A DNA stretch of 64,000 nucleotides from JOPF136 sp963773835. GTDB lineage: Bacteria; Acidobacteriota; Terriglobia; Acidiferrales; UBA7541. This document shows positions 60,262-64,000 of this stretch, piece by piece. The notes beneath the pieces are model-generated. The model saw only the letters and a list, made by a program, of their open reading frames with translations. It had not been told where the DNA came from and made no database searches. Position 1 is the first letter of the stretch; the number at the start of each line of letters is the position of its first letter. Position numbers and translations under genes: made by a program. The stretch lies in the NCBI GenBank assembly GCA_963773835.1, contig CAVZCQ010000004.1, forward strand, positions 682,001 to 746,000, written 5' to 3'.

Positions 60262-61656
60262 ATGATCAGCAGAAGAGAATTTCTCGTCACGACGGGAGCG
60301 GGAGTGGCCGCGACAACCGTGGGAACCGCGGCCGGCGCCGAGGCGGCGACCAGAGCAGCGGCGGGTGCCGCGGGAGGGAAATCGGCGAGCCTGTTTCTGC
60401 CGGATGACGGTTTCAAGCCGGCCACGATTGACCGTCTCCCTCTCGAATGGCACCAGCGCCGCGCGGACCTGTTGCGCGCGAAGCTGGCGGAAGCGGGCTA
60501 CGAAGGGATTCTGCTGAGGGATCGCTGGAACATTATCTACTTCACCGGGCTGTGGCACACGACTACGGAGCGGCTGGTGAACGTGTTTCTGCCCCTGAAG
60601 GGCGACCCGGTGTGGTTCTATGCGGCGCTGGATCGCGACCTGGTGAAATCATGGTGGTACTCCGACGGCGAAATGTACTTCGATTGGCCTCATGCCGAGG
60701 GCGCCTTTCCCAACGAGGGGAAAGTGCAGATGGGCGCGAAGGTCGACCTGACCGAGTGGATGCTGAAAGCGTTGAAGAAGCGGGGCTACGCGGACAAAAA
60801 ACTGGCGGCAGATGGAGAACTCGTCCCTTCCATGCAGCGAAAAGTGGTGAACATCCTGGGGAAGGAGATGGGCTCCGCCGCCGACATGTGTATGGACTTC
60901 CGTATGCGCAAGACGCCGGAGGAGATTGCGCTCACGCGGCGCGCCTACAGCTACTTCAATCAAATGCACGCGTATGCGCGGGACCTCCTGCTCAAGCACG
61001 GCACCGACCTGACGGATTACGACATCGGGCACGCGGCCACCAAATACGGCACAGACCTGGTAATGGCCGACATCAAGCATGACGGCGCGCCCCACACGGC
61101 GGTGGGCATCACCATTCAAGTCTCCTCTCGCGTGGGCCGCTCCACATCTTCTCCCCACCCCAACCAGTTCCTGTACAACAAGGTTTCGCGCGGACAGGCG
61201 ATTCAAATCGAGGGCGGCGTCCACATCAGCGGATGCGGCGGCGAACTCTACCGCGCGATGTTCATCCACCCGTTGACGGACCAGATGAAAAAACTCTGGA
61301 CCGTCAGCCGCGACTGCTGCCTCATCCAGAAGGAGGAGTCCATCGCCGGAGTGACGGGTTCGACGGTCGCCTACAAAATCCACCAGCATCAGGTGAAGAA
61401 CGGCGTGGCCCCTTATATCTATCACCGGCCGGCGCACGGGCAGGGCTGGGAGGGACACCAGCCGCCGTATCTTTCGCTGGGCGACTACACGATGCTCGAA
61501 AAGGGAATGAACTTTTCCGTGGAGCCGGGACTCTATGATCCGGCCAACGGAATCGGCGCCAACTTCTCGGACGCATTTGTGGTTGAGGAGACGGGCCCGG
61601 CGCGGCAAATGTCGCGCCTGCCCTGGAGCGAGGAGTGGTGCTGGGTGAAATTGTGA
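60262..61656 (+). CDS. Tat-exported M24 peptidase homologue with altered metal ligands
   Basis: A 464-residue protein with a twin-arginine signal (SRREFLVTTGAGVAATTVGT, residues 3-22), so it is exported folded. The N-terminal creatinase-like domain has IIYFTGLWHTTTERL. In the M24 domain the His of HGQGWEGH (392), Glu421 (FSVEPGLYDP) and Glu442 (FVVEETG) are present, but the two Asp of the D-x10-D pair are replaced by Glu317 and Glu328 (IQIEGGVHISGCGGELYR). It may use a different metal or have a changed activity. GGAGG lies at good distance before the ATG. An aminopeptidase P-like role is the default guess. Confidence 0.82.
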   Translation: MISRREFLVTTGAGVAATTVGTAAGAEAATRAAAGAAGGKSASLFLPDDGFKPATIDRLPLEWHQRRADLLRAKLAEAGYEGILLRDRWNIIYFTGLWHTTTERLVNVFLPLKGDPVWFYAALDRDLVKSWWYSDGEMYFDWPHAEGAFPNEGKVQMGAKVDLTEWMLKALKKRGYADKKLAADGELVPSMQRKVVNILGKEMGSAADMCMDFRMRKTPEEIALTRRAYSYFNQMHAYARDLLLKHGTDLTDYDIGHAATKYGTDLVMADIKHDGAPHTAVGITIQVSSRVGRSTSSPHPNQFLYNKVSRGQAIQIEGGVHISGCGGELYRAMFIHPLTDQMKKLWTVSRDCCLIQKEESIAGVTGSTVAYKIHQHQVKNGVAPYIYHRPAHGQGWEGHQPPYLSLGDYTMLEKGMNFSVEPGLYDPANGIGANFSDAFVVEETGPARQMSRLPWSEEWCWVKL

Positions 61657-61737
61657 GCGGTCCCGTGTGGCACACTCGTCCACACCGCGCTTGATGATTC
61701 AGCGGGGCCGGGCGAGGATACGGTTCTGCGATCGCTG

Positions 61738-63981
61738 ATGGCGGAACGAAACAATCCTCCCGCGCCGAACGCCCAGCCGACACCGGCAGCGCTCTCCGAA
61801 TCTCCGTGGATTTACAACCCGTGGCTGGACCTGACGGTCGGGTGCGGAGGCTGGAGCGCGCCCCTGCTGCTGGTGGCGCTGCTGGCCAGCCGGTCAAATG
61901 CGCAGCAGTGGTCGCTGGCGTTCTACTTCCTGGCGCTGCTCTTCAACTATCCGCACTTCATGGCCACGGTGTACCGCGCCTATCACACCCACGAGCAATT
62001 CGAGAGATACCGCATCTTCACCGTGCACGTGGCGCTGATGCTGGCGCTCGCGGGAGTGCTGGCGCACGCCGTGCCCGCGTTCCTCCCCTGGCTGTTCACC
62101 CTCTACATCTGCTGGAGCCCGTGGCATTACACGGGCCAGAACTTCGGGCTGATGATGATGTTCGCGCGGCGCGCGGACCTCGCTCCGGAACAGCAGGAAC
62201 GCCGTGCGCTCTACGGCGCTTTCATCGCCTCGTACGTCCTGCTGATGCTCAGCTTCCACACCGGGCCCTCGACCGACGAAATGATCCTCTCGCTGAACAT
62301 TCCCGCGCGATGGGCGCTGTGGCCGAAAGCGGCGTGCGCGGTGTTTTTTCTGCTGGCCGGCGGATGGGCGGTGTCGCGATTCCTGCGGCGGGCCGGAGGA
62401 TGGCGCGCGGGGGCGGCGCCGGCGATGCTGTTTGTGTCGCAATTTCTGTGGTTCGTGCTGCCGGTGGGGCTCGAATTGACCTCGGGGGTGCAGCTGCCGC
62501 AGGCGCGGTACAGTTCCGGGATACTGGCCGTGCTGCACTCTACGCAGTACATCTGGATCACGAGCTATTACCAGCGGCGCGAGGCGCGGGCGGAGGGGCG
62601 AACCGACTGGCGGTTTGCCGGCTACATGGGAACGCTGGTGGCGGGTGGAATCGCGCTGTTCATTCCCGGGCCGTGGATCGTCAGCCGCCTGCTGCACGCG
62701 GATTTCGGGGCCAGTTTTCTGACCTTCACGGCGCTGGTGAACATCCACCACTTTATTCTCGACGGAGCCATCTGGAAGCTGCGCGATTCGCGGATTTCGG
62801 CGTTGCTGATCGGCGGCGGGGAGAAAGCGGCCGCATCCGCCGCGCCGGCTGTGGAGGTCTCGCGAGGGCGGCTGATGGACTCGCTGCGCTGGCTGGCCGG
62901 CGGTACACGCGGGGCACACGCTGTGCGCGTGGGAGCGGCGCTGCTCCTGTGCGCCTGGGGAGTGATGGATCAGGCGCGATTCTACTGGGCCTCGGCGGAG
63001 GGGCGGCTGCCGGAGCTGGAGCGCGCCGCAAAACTCGACCCCTACGACAGCGGGCTGCTGGCGCGCATTGCGCGCGCGGACGAGAAGGCGGACAACTCGG
63101 CCGGGGCCATCGCAGCGCTGACGCGTGCAGTCGCGCTCAGGCCGGGGAGCAAGGGACTCGAGGAAGCGCTGGCACATGCGCTGCTAGCGGCCGGGAAATA
63201 TCCCGAGGCCTACCAGCTCTACCAGAAAGTGCTGGCGCGGCACCCGAAAAACGTGGAGGCCCTGGTGAACGGCGGGCTTCTGGCGCAGCGCATGGGGCAT
63301 GCGGAAGAAGCCATGGACGACTGGAACCGCGCCGTGGATTTGGACCCGTCGCAGGGAAATGCGCACTTGTATCTGGGAGACGCGCTTTCGGCACGCGGCG
63401 AGCAGCAGGCCGCGGCGCGGCATTACCGGGCATATCTGCAACTGGTGCTGCAGCACCCGGAACGGCACGCGAACGAATCGCACCTGCAACTGGGCGCGAT
63501 TATCAAAGTGGCCGACGCGGACGCGCGCGTGAACCGGCCTGCCGACGCAGCGCTCGGGTATGACGCCGCCGTGCCGCTGGCCGAAAAGGACCACGATATC
63601 ACCATGGAAACCCTGGCGCTGGTGCACCACGCGGAACTGGAAGAGAGCCAGGGGCGTCCGTCGCGCGCGCTGCTGATTTTCCAGCAGGCGCTGGCGGTGG
63701 ACGCGGGGTTCAACGACGCGGAGTCGGTGGCCGCGGATTGGGGCGAGTACGGCCAATTCTTGAGGCGACATGGACAGCCGGAACGCCTGGTGTTTGCCTG
63801 TTTCCTGCACGCGGAGGAACTGTTGCAGGCTACGCCCGGGGCGGAGAGGGACACGATCGTGAGATTGCGCGCGGAAAGCGAGTCGAGGCTCGGAGCGGCG
63901 GCAGCCGCAGCGGTGCGAAAGGAGCCGGAAGCGGTCTTGAACGAGGCGGAGAACCTGCCGGCTTCGGCGTTTGGCAAGTAG
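61738..63981 (+). CDS. Polytopic membrane protein with C-terminal TPR domain
   Basis: A 747-residue protein. The first 430 residues hold about nine or ten membrane helices with conserved-looking polar and His motifs at helix ends: NYPHFMATVYRAYHT, SPWHYTGQNFGLMMM, VLHSTQYIWITSYY and NIHHFILDGAIWKLRD. From about 445 it is a TPR-type helical repeat array (AIAALTRAVALRPGSKGLEE, AYQLYQKVLARHPKNVEALV, AMDDWNRAVDLDPSQGNAHL). The His motifs suggest a metal-binding membrane enzyme, as in di-iron or carotenoid-cleaving families, but I cannot name the family. The stop codon TAG forms part of a palindromic repeat at the window edge. Confidence 0.75.
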   Translation: MAERNNPPAPNAQPTPAALSESPWIYNPWLDLTVGCGGWSAPLLLVALLASRSNAQQWSLAFYFLALLFNYPHFMATVYRAYHTHEQFERYRIFTVHVALMLALAGVLAHAVPAFLPWLFTLYICWSPWHYTGQNFGLMMMFARRADLAPEQQERRALYGAFIASYVLLMLSFHTGPSTDEMILSLNIPARWALWPKAACAVFFLLAGGWAVSRFLRRAGGWRAGAAPAMLFVSQFLWFVLPVGLELTSGVQLPQARYSSGILAVLHSTQYIWITSYYQRREARAEGRTDWRFAGYMGTLVAGGIALFIPGPWIVSRLLHADFGASFLTFTALVNIHHFILDGAIWKLRDSRISALLIGGGEKAAASAAPAVEVSRGRLMDSLRWLAGGTRGAHAVRVGAALLLCAWGVMDQARFYWASAEGRLPELERAAKLDPYDSGLLARIARADEKADNSAGAIAALTRAVALRPGSKGLEEALAHALLAAGKYPEAYQLYQKVLARHPKNVEALVNGGLLAQRMGHAEEAMDDWNRAVDLDPSQGNAHLYLGDALSARGEQQAAARHYRAYLQLVLQHPERHANESHLQLGAIIKVADADARVNRPADAALGYDAAVPLAEKDHDITMETLALVHHAELEESQGRPSRALLIFQQALAVDAGFNDAESVAADWGEYGQFLRRHGQPERLVFACFLHAEELLQATPGAERDTIVRLRAESESRLGAAAAAAVRKEPEAVLNEAENLPASAFGK

Positions 63982-64000
63982 GGGCACGACATGTCGTGCC
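63978..64000. repeat. Palindromic repeat cut by the window edge
   Basis: GTAGGGGCACGACATG then TCGTGCC; if it continues with CCTAC beyond the window it is a perfect 28-bp palindrome. The TAG is the stop codon of the preceding gene. It is nearly the same as the repeat at 13079-13106. Confidence 0.7.

Overview
The window is about 64 kb of GC-rich, gene-dense chromosome and most likely comes from an Acidobacteriota bacterium (class Terriglobia or a close relative). This rests on the two tandem VWFA-related proteins of the acidobacterial type, the pilMNOPQ–pepP–accB–accC gene order, a complete KDO (LPS) branch that implies an outer membrane, the subtilase with SVVWG repeats, and many short intergenic palindromes. 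It is inference from gene content; no 16S gene is present.

Layout. 1-6717: partial secreted protein, M48 membrane protease, flavin-type oxidoreductase, decayed MDR oxidoreductase, nucleoside deaminase, MFS exporter and a frameshifted SpoIIE-type phosphatase. 6969-13645: amino-acid permease, thiE, a TonB-C protein with an internal duplication, accC and accB; a broken 5' end of a second thiE lies between accC and the TonB-C gene. 13689-20675: pepP and pilQPONM behind a small helix-turn-helix gene and a good sigma-70 promoter. 20817-22596: ubiD and tRNA-Gly(CCC). 22597-27000: a small genomic island bounded by the tRNA-Gly 3' end and a 22-bp copy of it, carrying a SUMF1-domain protein, a secreted protein and a RelE/HigB-like toxin remnant.

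27046-37490: DoxX protein, then two divergent units, one with a secreted subtilase plus a sensor-like membrane protein and the other with an HD-GYP/GAF/GGDEF protein whose reading frame overlaps a complete oligopeptide ABC transporter operon. The membrane domains of the two units are related to each other, so I propose one locus linking extracellular proteolysis, c-di-GMP turnover and peptide uptake. 37678-40622: SnoaL-like and NmrA-like genes opposite an HxlR regulator, and a CsgG-like lipoprotein-type gene. 40717-47225: kdsC, kdsD, kdsA, pyrG, kdsB, interrupted by a VapBC-type toxin-antitoxin pair on the other strand.

47538-64000: tandem VWFA proteins, CsaA-like RNA-binding protein, DUF2950 and DUF3300 envelope proteins, a Gly/Tyr-rich secreted protein, deoB, uvrA, two small secreted proteins, a SprT-like protease, a Tat-exported M24 peptidase homologue and a polytopic membrane protein with TPRs.

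Short perfect palindromes recur between genes, and in at least five cases the stop codon of the upstream gene is the first bases of the repeat. I saw no CRISPR array, rRNA, prophage or intact transposase. Starts were moved from the longest reading frame when a Shine-Dalgarno sequence or signal peptide pointed to an internal start; these are noted per gene.
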